The notes under the pieces are model-generated. The model was not told the origin of the DNA, ran no database searches, and saw only the letters and a list, made by a program, of their open reading frames with translations. Shown piece by piece: positions 23,511 through 31,678 of a stretch of DNA of 53,588 bases. Each line of letters begins with the position of its first letter. The first letter of the stretch is position 1. The stretch is from Thermogladius sp. (GTDB taxonomy: Archaea; Thermoproteota; Thermoprotei_A; Sulfolobales; Desulfurococcaceae): positions 1 through 53,588 of the forward strand of contig JAGDWK010000050.1 in assembly GCA_023256015.1 (NCBI GenBank). The letters run 5' to 3'. Made by a program: the position numbers and the translations under genes.

Positions 23511-24569
23511 GTGGTCGTGAAGACCCTGCCCGAGTTCCCCGTCAAGAAGGGCGAGCCGGCGTACAAGCTCTGGCTGTTCGAGCCCGGGCAAAAGGTCGAG
23601 ATGCCTCTGGTCTTCAACCTCAGGCAACTAGCTGAGACGAGGAGGCCGGCCCTACTGCCGGGCCACAGGCTGTGCGCTGGCTGCGCTGCCCCAATAGTAG
23701 TCAAGCTCGCGAGCTTCGCCTTCAGAGGCCCCACTATAGTCGTCACGGCAACGGGCTGCCTCGAGGTCTCGACCACCATCTTCCCGTACACCAGCTGGGC
23801 TGTCCCGTGGATCCACAACGCGTTCGAGAACGCCGCGGCGACTGCCTCCGGTATAGTGGCCGCTGTAGAGGCCATGAAGAAGACCGGGAGACTGCCCTAC
23901 GAGCACGTCGACGTCGTCGTCTTCGCGGGCGACGGCGGCACCTTCGACATCGGCTTCCAGGCCCTCAGCGGTGCGGCTGAGAGGGGCCACGACTTCCTCT
24001 ACATACTCTACGACAACGAGGCGTACATGAACACCGGGATACAGAGGAGCGGCGGCACGCCCAAGTACGCTTGGACCACGACGTCGCCCGTGGGGAGCGT
24101 GCTGCCGGGTAAGATGGAGAACAAGAAGCCCATAGCAGAGATAATGGTGGCTCACAGGATACCCTACGTGGCGACCGCGACGCCGGCCCACTGGATGGAC
24201 TTCATGAAGAAGGTGAGGAAGGGTATAGAAGTGAAGGGCCCCGCTTTCATACACGCCCTGAGCAGCTGCGACAGGGGTTGGAGGCACGACACAGCGCTGA
24301 CGCTAGAGGTGACGAGGAGGGCTGTCGACACCTGCTACTTCCCGCTGTGGGAGTGGACGCCCGAGACAGGCTACTTGCTCACCGATAGGAGCCTGGCCAT
24401 CGCCAGGAACCCCAAGCTGAAGCAGCCGATCGAGAAGTACCTCGAGCTGCAGGGTAGGTTCAGGCACCTGCTGAAGCCCGAGAACAAGCACCTGGTGAAG
24501 GAGCTGCAGGAGCTAGTCGACGCCGCCTGGGAGGAGCTGCTCAGGAAGGCAAGTAACGCCCCAAGGTGA
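23511..24569 (+). CDS. porB: Pyruvate:ferredoxin oxidoreductase, beta subunit
   Basis: 352 residues. The TPP-binding subunit with 'LCAGCAAPIVVK', 'TATGCLEVSTTIFPYTSW', 'FAGDGGTFDIGFQALSGA' and 'YDNEAYMNTGIQRSGGTP', all characteristic of pyruvate-specific PorB. GTG at 23511 follows GGTGGT (23501-23506), the same arrangement as porA. A T6 run at 24590-24595 follows the stop. Confidence 0.94.
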   Translation: MVVKTLPEFPVKKGEPAYKLWLFEPGQKVEMPLVFNLRQLAETRRPALLPGHRLCAGCAAPIVVKLASFAFRGPTIVVTATGCLEVSTTIFPYTSWAVPWIHNAFENAAATASGIVAAVEAMKKTGRLPYEHVDVVVFAGDGGTFDIGFQALSGAAERGHDFLYILYDNEAYMNTGIQRSGGTPKYAWTTTSPVGSVLPGKMENKKPIAEIMVAHRIPYVATATPAHWMDFMKKVRKGIEVKGPAFIHALSSCDRGWRHDTALTLEVTRRAVDTCYFPLWEWTPETGYLLTDRSLAIARNPKLKQPIEKYLELQGRFRHLLKPENKHLVKELQELVDAAWEELLRKASNAPR

Positions 24570-24589
24570 ACGGCGAGGAGTAGAACGAG

Positions 24590-24595
24590 TTTTTT
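24590..24595 (+). terminator. T6 terminator candidate after porB
   Basis: A TTTTTT run 20 bases after the porB stop fits the T-rich signals that end archaeal transcripts. The same stretch (GTTTTTTAG) could also act as a weak TATA element for the next gene. Confidence 0.45.
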
Positions 24596-24620
24596 AGACA
24601 AGGTCGATTTAAGGAGTAGC

Positions 24621-25091
24621 CTTGTCGCCTGCGTTGGGTCCCCGCTGAGAGGAGACGACAGGATAGGGCTTCTCGTGTGCGAGGAGCTTTCCAAGTGTGG
24701 AGTCCCCAGCGTAGTCTGCGAGTACGGCCTAGAGAACTGCCTCTCACACATCTTCTCGGCCAGGCCCGAGAACCTGGTGGTGGTGGACGCGGTCTACTCG
24801 GACAAGCTGGGCGAGGGGGACGTAGTCCTAGTCGACCTCGACAAGGTCTCCGAGTACTACATCCCCACCACGCATAGTCTCCCCCTCAGGATGCTCGTTG
24901 ACATGCTGGTGAGAGAGGGTGCTGTAAAGAGGGTCTACATCATAGGGGTCTCGGTCAAGAATCTGGACGTGTCCCTGGAGGTCTCGCAAAGGGTGTTAGA
25001 GGCCGGCATGACGCTCTCTAAAGCGTTATGCGACGCTTTTAAAGAGGGTAAGGTAGACGAGGAGGGGCGACGCAGCGGTCTTCAGGATTAG
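24621..25091 (+). CDS. Hydrogenase maturation protease (peptidase A31/HycI family) with no usable start codon
   Basis: The reading frame, open from 24570, encodes the whole family signature: V-G-S-P-L-R-G-D-D-R-I-G-L-L-V at about 24633-24677, then 'VVVDAVYSD' and 'TTHSLPL'. These carry the two aspartates and the histidine that bind nickel in HycI-type endopeptidases, which trim the C-terminus of the NiFe-hydrogenase large subunit. Oddly, the first ATG/GTG/TTG in this frame is GTG 24675, after the first signature. A ribosome-like AAGGAG (24611-24616) precedes a TTG at 24622 that is in the wrong frame; one extra G after it would give M-V-A-C-V-G-S-P-L-R-G-D-D. The start shown is therefore approximate. 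The 3' end overlaps the convergent flavoprotein gene by 66 bases. Confidence 0.75.
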   Translation, partial: LVACVGSPLRGDDRIGLLVCEELSKCGVPSVVCEYGLENCLSHIFSARPENLVVVDAVYSDKLGEGDVVLVDLDKVSEYYIPTTHSLPLRMLVDMLVREGAVKRVYIIGVSVKNLDVSLEVSQRVLEAGMTLSKALCDAFKEGKVDEEGRRSGLQD

Positions 25092-26099
25092 CCTGAAGTG
25101 CTCGTCGTAGTCGATGGGGTTGAACAACCCGCTAGAGCTTACGACTTTTAATATAGGCGGTGCTATCTCTGGTACTCCAATGCCCGAGAACCCCCTCTCC
25201 AGCGAGTTCAGACGCGCTAGCCTCTTGACCTCCCTCTCGTAAGTCGCCGGGTTCTCAAGCGACTCGACGAGAACCCTAGCCAGCCTGGCGACGTAGTAAA
25301 GACCCCCGTAGGTGAACGGCTTCACCAGTCCGAGGGCGTCCCCTATAAAGAAGACCCTACCACGTATGTGAGGCCTAGACAATTGCCCCGGCTTGACCAC
25401 CACCCCTCCGAAGAAGCCCAGTAGCCTCCTGTACTTTACCCCAGCAACGCCGAGCACCTTCTTGACGGCAGACCTGGGGTCTCCGACGTGCTTCTCGGTC
25501 AGGTACCCCGCTAAGCCGAGGCCGTCGCCTATTGGCACAAACCAGGAGAACAGCGCGCCGCCTACACCGTACTCTACGTGTATTGCGTCCTCGCCTCCCT
25601 CGTGTTCAACGAGTGCCTGTAGGCCATACAAGTACTCCCGTCTCCTCCCGTTGAAGAACCTGAAGAACTCGCTCGTAGAGCCGTCGGCTACAACGAGCCT
25701 GTCGAAGCGTACAATGCCATCACCCGCCCTCACGCTGTACGTGTCTAGCGGCTTAGCCCTCACGCCCGTCTGGAGGCTGTGGCCGAGCCTGCTCGCCTTA
25801 TCGGCTAGCTTCTCCTCGAGTAGCGGTCTCTCGAGGTAGAAGGCGACCTCTCTACTAAACTCCACCAGGTAGCTCCCCAGCCTGGTGTGGAACAGGAACC
25901 TCTTGTAGCCCCGTTTAACGACCCTGGGTGTTAGGAGCTTGGCGAAGAAGCTCGCAGTGTAGAGGCCGACGATGCTTGTACAGTGACGCGGCTCTCCGAA
26001 CCTGGGGTGCTCCTCGTAGACCAGTACATCCCGGTCCCTGATCAGTGACGCCACCGTGAGGCCGGCGGGGCCGCCGCCGACCACTACGACTCTACTCAT
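25026..26099 (-). CDS. FAD-dependent oxidoreductase, geranylgeranyl reductase-like
   Basis: 357 residues. N-terminal Rossmann motif 'VVVVGGGPAGLTVASLI'; 'RHCTSIVGLYT' near 38 and the second FAD motif 'GRVFFIGDALGLVKPFTYGGLYY' place it in the GGR/FixC flavoprotein group. These enzymes reduce isoprenoid chains of lipids or quinones, or act in related redox steps. It lacks the C-G-D motif of the second GGR at 31672 and is about 100 residues shorter, so the substrate may differ. Its first codons overlap the pyruvoyl decarboxylase gene by 8 bases, suggesting one transcript. Confidence 0.8.
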   Translation of the reverse strand: MSRVVVVGGGPAGLTVASLIRDRDVLVYEEHPRFGEPRHCTSIVGLYTASFFAKLLTPRVVKRGYKRFLFHTRLGSYLVEFSREVAFYLERPLLEEKLADKASRLGHSLQTGVRAKPLDTYSVRAGDGIVRFDRLVVADGSTSEFFRFFNGRRREYLYGLQALVEHEGGEDAIHVEYGVGGALFSWFVPIGDGLGLAGYLTEKHVGDPRSAVKKVLGVAGVKYRRLLGFFGGVVVKPGQLSRPHIRGRVFFIGDALGLVKPFTYGGLYYVARLARVLVESLENPATYEREVKRLARLNSLERGFSGIGVPEIAPPILKVVSSSGLFNPIDYDEHFRLILKTAASPLLVYLTLFKSVA

Positions 26100-26475
26100 T
26101 CTCCTCCTCGTAGTCCCTCGAGGACGTCCGCAACGTGTATCTCGCGGCTCTCAGGGCCTTCGCGATGTACTTAAAGGCTGCCAGGGGGTCGGTCTTCTCC
26201 CCACACGTGTACACGTCCACCGTGGCGAAGGAGTACTCGGGCCACGTGTGTATCGATATGTGGCTCTCGAGTACCACCGCGAAGACTGTGACACCCGGGT
26301 CGATCTTCCACGTCTTCACGTCTAGGATCGTGAAGTTGCCCACCTTAGCCGACTCCTCGACGACCTTTCTCAAATACACGGGGTCGCTCAACAAATCTGG
26401 GTCGCAACCGTAGAGCTCGCCGTAAACGTGCTTCCCAACTACCTTCTTTTTCAAACTCTCTACGTAAACACTCAT
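26092..26475 (-). CDS. speD: Pyruvoyl-dependent S-adenosylmethionine decarboxylase family proenzyme (AdoMetDC or ArgDC)
   Basis: 127 residues. 'VLESHISIHTWPEYSFATVD' and 'VYTCGEKTDP' hold the self-processing site (Glu70/Ser71), His76 and Cys91. Their spacing (5 and 15 residues) equals that of Thermotoga AdoMetDC (Ser63, His68, Cys83). The enzyme cleaves itself to create a pyruvoyl group and supplies polyamine synthesis. Crenarchaea carry two paralogues of this fold, one decarboxylating S-adenosylmethionine and one arginine; the sequence alone does not decide. ATG at 26475 follows GGGTGATT (26481-26488); a GTG at 26490 falls in that site. Confidence 0.88.
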   Translation of the reverse strand: MSVYVESLKKKVVGKHVYGELYGCDPDLLSDPVYLRKVVEESAKVGNFTILDVKTWKIDPGVTVFAVVLESHISIHTWPEYSFATVDVYTCGEKTDPLAAFKYIAKALRAARYTLRTSSRDYEEENE

Positions 26476-26609
26476 CCCTGAATCACCCACTAAATAACTC
26501 CCCCCTGGGGGCTTTTAAAGGTTTCACCCCCTCCCCCCTTCCCGTGATCAAGGGTATGGGGGGTTGGCCGCGTATATGGGGTGGTTGTCAGAACGTGATA
26601 CAAAAAACA

Positions 26610-26619
26610 GGTATATATC
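26610..26619 (+). promoter_or_regulatory. TATA box of the phosphohexomutase gene
   Basis: GTATATATCG, about 38 bases ahead of the TTG start at 26652. The rest of the gap 26476-26651 holds G-rich sequence without a recognisable gene. Confidence 0.5.
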
Positions 26620-26651
26620 GTGGTATACTATTGCTTAAACCGGGGTTTGGT

Positions 26652-28049
26652 TTGAGGCTCTTCGGCACTGCCGGCATTAGGTTACGGTACCCCGGCGAGA
26701 TAGACCCTGTCCTGTGCTACAGGATAGGGCTAGCAGTCTCGAGGCTGGGGCTTTCCGACAAGGCGTTTATCGTCCACGACTCCAGGACGACAAGCCAGGT
26801 CCTGACACTCGCCACGGCTGCAGGCCTTATGGCTGGAGGGGTGGACGTCTACTTAGTCGGCTTAGCACCCACGCCCGTCGCGGCTTACGCGGCTAAGAGG
26901 GGGAGGGGGGTCGGCGTCAGCGTAACCGCAAGCCACAACCCCCCGGAGTACAACGGGCTCAAGTTCTACGACCCGGAAGGCTTTGAGTTCGTCAGGGGGC
27001 TGGAAAAAGAGGTCGAGGAGGCAGTCTTCAACAAGGCCGTAACACCCCTGGGGTGGAGCGAGGCGGGCAGGTTCTACACGGAGCCGGGCCTCGTGGACGA
27101 CTACGTCGAGGACTTGTACGAGTTGACGCGGCCGCGGAGGGTAGCCTGGAGGCCCGTACTAGTTGTCGACCTGGCAAACGGGGCCGCCGGCCATGTGACG
27201 CCCACTCTTCTGAGGATGATAGGTGCCACCCCACTCACGGTCAACGCCAACCCGGACGGCTTCTTCCCCGTGAGGACGCCTGAGCCGAGGAAAGACGTCC
27301 TCGAGTCTTACATAGGCCTCTACTCCAGCGTCAAGCCGGCGGCCGTCCTCGCACACGACGGGGACGCCGACAGGCTAGCGGTACTCGACCCAGTAGAGGG
27401 CTTCATAAAGCAGGACAGGGTCATAGCCTTCTTCATCGACGAGCTGGGCGGAGGCTCGAAGGGGAGGGTGGTCGTGAGCGTGGACACTGGACGGGTGGTG
27501 GACGAGGTCGCCGAGAGGCACGGGCTCAGCGTAGAGAGGTACCTGCTTGGCAAGACTCACGAGAGGGTGAAGGAGGACCCCAGCGTAGTGATAGCGGCAG
27601 AGCCCTGGAAGCTCATCTACCCCAGGTGGGGACCGTGGGTCGACGGCGTGCTACAGGCCGCGCTGATAAGCAGGGTTGTAGTAGAGGAGGGCAAGAGGTT
27701 CGCCGAGGTGCTGAAGGACAGGGGGATTAAGGAGTACCCGTGGGACAGGAGGAGCTACAAGTTGAAGCCCGAGGAGAAGCTGGACGCCGTCTACCGCAGG
27801 CTGGCCGAGAACCTCAGGAACAAGTTCGGGGAGCCCGTGAGGGAGACCCTCATAGACGGGTACAGGTACGACTACGACGACGGCTCTTGGTTGCTGGTAA
27901 GGCGTAGCGGTACAGAGCCTAAGATAAGGTTCTACATAGAGGCCCCGTCGAGAGACAAGCTCAGGACGATGGTGGAGACCGTAGAGTCGGAGGTGGGGAG
28001 AACAGTAAAAGAGTACTCTGCTGTGGTCGAGGAAGTGACGGTGGGCTAG
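26652..28049 (+). CDS. Phosphomannomutase/phosphoglucomutase family enzyme (phosphohexomutase)
   Basis: 465 residues starting 'RLFGTAGIRLRYPGEIDP'. Active-site loop 'VTASHNPPEYNGLKFYDP' holds the phosphorylated serine, metal loop 'AHDGDADRLAVLD' the Mg ligands, and 'RRSGTEPKIRFYIEAP' the phosphate-binding C-terminal loop. It interconverts hexose 1- and 6-phosphates (mannose, glucose or glucosamine; not decidable here). TTG at 26652 matches the family start; the frame is open further upstream but that stretch contains the promoter. It converges on the HAD gene with a 4-base overlap. Confidence 0.92.
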   Translation: MRLFGTAGIRLRYPGEIDPVLCYRIGLAVSRLGLSDKAFIVHDSRTTSQVLTLATAAGLMAGGVDVYLVGLAPTPVAAYAAKRGRGVGVSVTASHNPPEYNGLKFYDPEGFEFVRGLEKEVEEAVFNKAVTPLGWSEAGRFYTEPGLVDDYVEDLYELTRPRRVAWRPVLVVDLANGAAGHVTPTLLRMIGATPLTVNANPDGFFPVRTPEPRKDVLESYIGLYSSVKPAAVLAHDGDADRLAVLDPVEGFIKQDRVIAFFIDELGGGSKGRVVVSVDTGRVVDEVAERHGLSVERYLLGKTHERVKEDPSVVIAAEPWKLIYPRWGPWVDGVLQAALISRVVVEEGKRFAEVLKDRGIKEYPWDRRSYKLKPEEKLDAVYRRLAENLRNKFGEPVRETLIDGYRYDYDDGSWLLVRRSGTEPKIRFYIEAPSRDKLRTMVETVESEVGRTVKEYSAVVEEVTVG

Positions 28050-28795
28050 AGCAACCTCTTCAAGAACGCGGGCAGGTCCTGTTGCCAGACCTCCACGACA
28101 CCTGGCGGGCTCAGGTGGCGGTTGTACTCGTTTCTGACGAAGACAGGGTGCTCGACCTCGCCGAACACCTCTATGTCGCTCTCGCTGTCCCCGAAGAAGT
28201 AGACCTCTGAGACTCCGAGAAGAGCCCTGGCAACCCTCAACCCTACGGCCTTGCTCGTCTCAGCTACGTAGACCTCTATGAACGGGCGCTGGTACTTGAA
28301 CACGAAGAGCCCCCTCTTTTCAGACTCCTCCTCGACCGCGACGACGTCCGCCGGCTTACTGGGGCACCTCCTCCACCCGACCCCCAGCCCGAGAGCCCTC
28401 CCTAGAAGGCTCTTCTTCAGCTCTACCCGGAGGCAGGGTTCCCTCAGCCTCTCGTACAGCTCCTCGACGTCTCTAGACCTGCGCTCGTCGAGAGCCCTTA
28501 AGGGGTACACGAGGTAGCCCCCCGCGAGGACCTCGAGGCCGTTAACCCCGATGTACGCGTCGGCAGAGGGGACTTGCTCGACCAGAAAGCTCGTGCTCCT
28601 CGTAGAGGCGATCAGCAGCCTGTACTTCCTCTTCAGCTCTCGGAGAACGCCCTGTACCCAGGGCAGTGGGATGTCCTTCCCTATCTCCGCCAGTACCCCG
28701 TCGTAGTCGAATACGAGAGCCCTATCCACCAAGCGTGTCTCCACCAGCGCTCTGACTCGGCTAGTCTCACTCTCCGAACGCCCTGTCTCCTGCAT
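28046..28795 (-). CDS. HAD-superfamily phosphatase (type IIB, trehalose-phosphatase/SPP-like)
   Basis: About 249 residues. Motif I 'ALVFDYDGVLAEIG' with the DxD nucleophile, motif II 'LLIASTRSTSF', a cap region, and motif IV 'YFFGDSESDIEVFG'. This arrangement fits Cof/sugar-phosphate phosphatases. A sugar phosphate substrate is plausible given the phosphohexomutase next door. The first 29 bases overlap the end of upp; ATG at 28795 follows TAGGTG. A later GTG nearer to motif I is also possible. Confidence 0.75.
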   Translation of the reverse strand: MQETGRSESETSRVRALVETRLVDRALVFDYDGVLAEIGKDIPLPWVQGVLRELKRKYRLLIASTRSTSFLVEQVPSADAYIGVNGLEVLAGGYLVYPLRALDERRSRDVEELYERLREPCLRVELKKSLLGRALGLGVGWRRCPSKPADVVAVEEESEKRGLFVFKYQRPFIEVYVAETSKAVGLRVARALLGVSEVYFFGDSESDIEVFGEVEHPVFVRNEYNRHLSPPGVVEVWQQDLPAFLKRLL

Positions 28796-29435
28796 CACCT
28801 AGGCCGGGGACTATATAGCCCTTCTCGTTGACTGTGGGGTCGACCGCTGCTGTGTAGATCGTGGCGTCCAGGTTGTACTCCTCGACCACCTCTCTAACCC
28901 TGTCGATCGCGAGCGGTGTAGCTATGGCGCCCACGACGAAGACCTTCCGGGGCCTGCTCTTGGACAGCACTATCTTGAGGACCTCCCTGATCGTCGAGCC
29001 CGTAGCCAGCATAGGGTCCACTATAATGACGGTGTCCTCACTACTTATTTTCGGCAGCCTCACGTACGTGATCTCGACGTCGAAGGTTTTGTCCGGGCGC
29101 ATCCCCTTCTCCTCCACCCTCCTGGCGGAGACTACGCCTTGCCTAGCGTTGTAGAAGATCTTTATCAGCCCCTCTGTCATAGGCATGCCTGCTCTCAAAA
29201 CGGTTATTATCACCACCTTGTCCATGTCCTTGAACCTGACACCCCCCGTCTTGACGCCTAGTGGTGTCTCGACCTCCACGCGCTCCAAATCTAGGTCTCT
29301 CGTTATCTCAAAGCCCATGGCCCTGCCGAGCCTTACCATGGCCTTCCTGAACTCTATCTGCCTGATGTTCTTGTCTCTTAGAGTGGTGAGGACTACCTGT
29401 ATGTACGGGTGATCTAGCACCCGGACCTTTAGCAA
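28767..29435 (-). CDS. upp: Uracil phosphoribosyltransferase
   Basis: 222 residues with the PRPP-binding loop 'TVIIVDPMLATGSTI', 'VEVETPLGVKTGGV', and the C-terminal uracil-binding 'GYIVPGLGDAGDRAFG', which matches archaeal Upp throughout. It makes UMP from uracil and PRPP. The TTG start at 29435 gives an N-terminus of family length; an in-frame GTG at 29420 is the alternative. TATA-like AAGTTTAATAG near 29463-29475 fits a short leader. Overlaps the downstream HAD gene. Confidence 0.95.
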   Translation of the reverse strand: MLKVRVLDHPYIQVVLTTLRDKNIRQIEFRKAMVRLGRAMGFEITRDLDLERVEVETPLGVKTGGVRFKDMDKVVIITVLRAGMPMTEGLIKIFYNARQGVVSARRVEEKGMRPDKTFDVEITYVRLPKISSEDTVIIVDPMLATGSTIREVLKIVLSKSRPRKVFVVGAIATPLAIDRVREVVEEYNLDATIYTAAVDPTVNEKGYIVPGLGDAGDRAFGE

Positions 29436-29512
29436 AGCCCTGGCTAACTAATCCCCCTGGAGACTATTAAACTTGATGTAACGGATAGGGATATTACCCC
29501 ACTGAGCTAAAA

Positions 29513-30136
29513 ATGGAAAATGTGAGGCAAATGCGCGAGGACCTCTACGGCTACGGGGACAACAGGTGCAGGGTGATATACGAGCAGAGGCCAGGCATAC
29601 CAGTCCTACTCCTACACGGATACAGCTTCACTAGCGATGTCTGGAGGGACATAGGGCTCCTAGGCGAACTCGACGGGAGGAGGATCCCCTACCTCGCAGT
29701 CGACATGCCGTACGGTAGAGTCTCGAAGTGCATCAAACACACCAGGAACCCCGTGGAGAACGTGGAGTTTGCCAAGAGCGCCTACAAGGCGTTCTTCGGC
29801 GAAGTCCCGCCCCTAGTCGTAGGGGCGAGCCTCGGCGGTTACATCGCCCTGAGGTACGCTACGTCAAACCCTGTCGCGGGTCTACTACTAGTCGCGCCGG
29901 TCGGGGCGGGGGAGTTTGTAGACGCCTTCAAGAGAATGAAGGTGAGAATGAGGATCTTCTACGGGGAGAGAGACGACATAGTCGACTACGCTGAGTTGAG
30001 GGACTTCGCCTCAGCAGTGGGAGGGGAGCTAGTGGTCTACGAGGGCGCGGGCCACGCGCTGTACCTAGACCAGCCTAGTAGGTTCCTCAGGGACTTCGCA
30101 GACTTCTACAACAAGATTCTGCCTAAACCTCCGTGA
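29513..30136 (+). CDS. Alpha/beta hydrolase
   Basis: 207 residues. Oxyanion segment 'VLLLHGYSFTSDVW', nucleophile elbow G-A-S-L-G-G with Ser106, acid in 'FYGERDDIVDY' (about 154-155) and His181 in 'GAGHALY' form a complete catalytic triad. There is no signal peptide, so the enzyme is cytoplasmic. The substrate cannot be inferred; the size and absence of a large cap suggest a small esterase or lipase-like hydrolase. Divergent from upp. Confidence 0.88.
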   Translation: MENVRQMREDLYGYGDNRCRVIYEQRPGIPVLLLHGYSFTSDVWRDIGLLGELDGRRIPYLAVDMPYGRVSKCIKHTRNPVENVEFAKSAYKAFFGEVPPLVVGASLGGYIALRYATSNPVAGLLLVAPVGAGEFVDAFKRMKVRMRIFYGERDDIVDYAELRDFASAVGGELVVYEGAGHALYLDQPSRFLRDFADFYNKILPKPP

Positions 30137-30199
30137 GCGGACATCGCACCTTTTTAAAACACCTTTTGATCAGAGTGTGTTAAGAGAGCGTGGTTTATA

Positions 30200-31144
30200 G
30201 TGGCCGAGTACGCCGTCATAACGCACACAGACATGGACGGTGTAGCGGGGGCCGGTGTCTACGCGCTGGCTTCAGGGGAGTGGCCTAGGTACGTCTACTT
30301 CACCGAGCCCTACAAACTGCACAGACTACTCGGCGAAAAACTCGGCAAGATCGAGGAGGTGGAGAAGCTGGTAGTGATAGACCTCGGCGTCAACCCGGGC
30401 GGTTTCCCCGAGCTAGTAGGCTCTGTCAGAGAGCTCGCGGCGAAAGGTGTGAGCGTGGAGTGGTACGACCACCACCTGTGGGATGGCGAGTGGGTGGCAG
30501 CGGTAAGCGGGGCCGGCGTCAAGCTATACCTCGACACGTCGACGTGTGCGACCGGCGTCGTTTACAGGTACTACGCGGCGGGGAGGGTGAACAGGGAGAT
30601 AGCCGAGGAACTCGTCCCTGGCGTCTGCGCCGGGGACTTGTGGACGTTCGACCACTGGAGGGGTGGCTGGTACCTCAGGCTCATCAGGAGGGGCGACAGC
30701 GACTCGTGGAGGTTGAAGGTCATGAGGGAGGTCTTTAAGGGGAGGGCCTGGACTAGTAGCTTCACTGAAAAAGTGGAGGAAGCAATGGACGGGGAGCTCA
30801 GGGCCCTGTCCAGCGTAGAGAGCATTGTCGTGAGAGAGGCGGACGGCATCCGCGTGGTCGCGGCTTACGAGAATAGCGATGTCGAGAACAGCTTCCTCGC
30901 AGCCTACCTGCTCACCAGGTACAGCGCCGACGTCGCCGTGATCGCATCGGTAGACGGGAAGCTGAGCCTGAGGAGTAGGAGCGTAGACGTTAGAAGGGTC
31001 GCGGTGAAGCTGGGTGGGGGAGGGCACATGTACGCCAGCGGCGCCAAGGTGAGCATCCCCCTGTCGAGGAAGCTCCTCTCGCTCGTAGACAAGAAGGCGC
31101 TCCTGAACTACGTAGCCGACAAGGTATATTCCGCTCTAGTCTGA
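30200..31144 (+). CDS. DHH-family phosphoesterase
   Basis: 314 residues. Motif I 'ITHTDMDGVAGAGVY' (Asp11, Asp13), motif II 'VVIDLGVNPGG', motif III 'VEWYDHHLWDG', and the C-terminal DHHA1 signature 'KLGGGGHMYASGAK'. This is the RecJ/nanoRNase/pAp-phosphatase fold, which cleaves phosphodiesters of small nucleotides or single strands with Mn or Mg. The GTG start at 30200 lies downstream of a TATA-like TTTTTAAAAC at 30151-30160. The exact substrate is unknown. Its end overlaps the DUF429 gene by 9 bases. Confidence 0.9.
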   Translation: MAEYAVITHTDMDGVAGAGVYALASGEWPRYVYFTEPYKLHRLLGEKLGKIEEVEKLVVIDLGVNPGGFPELVGSVRELAAKGVSVEWYDHHLWDGEWVAAVSGAGVKLYLDTSTCATGVVYRYYAAGRVNREIAEELVPGVCAGDLWTFDHWRGGWYLRLIRRGDSDSWRLKVMREVFKGRAWTSSFTEKVEEAMDGELRALSSVESIVVREADGIRVVAAYENSDVENSFLAAYLLTRYSADVAVIASVDGKLSLRSRSVDVRRVAVKLGGGGHMYASGAKVSIPLSRKLLSLVDKKALLNYVADKVYSALV

Positions 31145-31678
31145 GCCCCCGCATATAGGGGGCAACAGGTAGATCCTGCCGTCCACGCCCTCTACCTCGA
31201 CGACTGCGCCCTCCACGTACATAAGGCTCACAGCCGAGGCTACCACGGCGTCCTCTTCGTCCCTCGTGAGCCTGCCCGGCAAGGCCAATCCTAGCCTTGA
31301 CGCCAGCTCGCCCAGGCCGCGGCACTTACTCGACTTGAGCGCGCTCCTGGGGTGCGTCTCGAGCACGACTACGCCCATGCTGCTTAAGCGCGAGGCTAGC
31401 CTCACCCCCCTCTCGACGAGCATGCTCATGCCCCTCCAGCCAGGCGGGAGCACCCTGAAGCCCAGCCTGACCATAACCCTGTCGACGTGCCTGTAGGAGG
31501 GGCTGTGCGAGAGAGGGGAGTCGATGGCGACGACCAGGGCTTTATGGCGCGTGAGGAAGTCTACTATCTCCTCGTCGCTGTACAGCGACTCGACGCGTAG
31601 GTCCCTCCCCGATATCACCGCTACGCCCGAGGGCCTTCGATCGCTCCCCCGCAGGTCTACGCCGGCTACTGTCACCAT
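31136..31678 (-). CDS. DUF429 family protein (predicted RNase H-fold nuclease)
   Basis: 180 residues. 'VAGVDLRGSDRRPSGVAVIS' at the N-terminus, 'VAIDSPLSHS' in the middle and 'RDEEDAVVASAVSLMY' near the C-terminus carry the acidic residues of the DUF429 RNase H-like fold. Function is predicted rather than shown for this family. It overlaps the GGR gene upstream by 7 bases and so probably shares its transcript. Confidence 0.8.
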   Translation of the reverse strand: MVTVAGVDLRGSDRRPSGVAVISGRDLRVESLYSDEEIVDFLTRHKALVVAIDSPLSHSPSYRHVDRVMVRLGFRVLPPGWRGMSMLVERGVRLASRLSSMGVVVLETHPRSALKSSKCRGLGELASRLGLALPGRLTRDEEDAVVASAVSLMYVEGAVVEVEGVDGRIYLLPPICGGSD

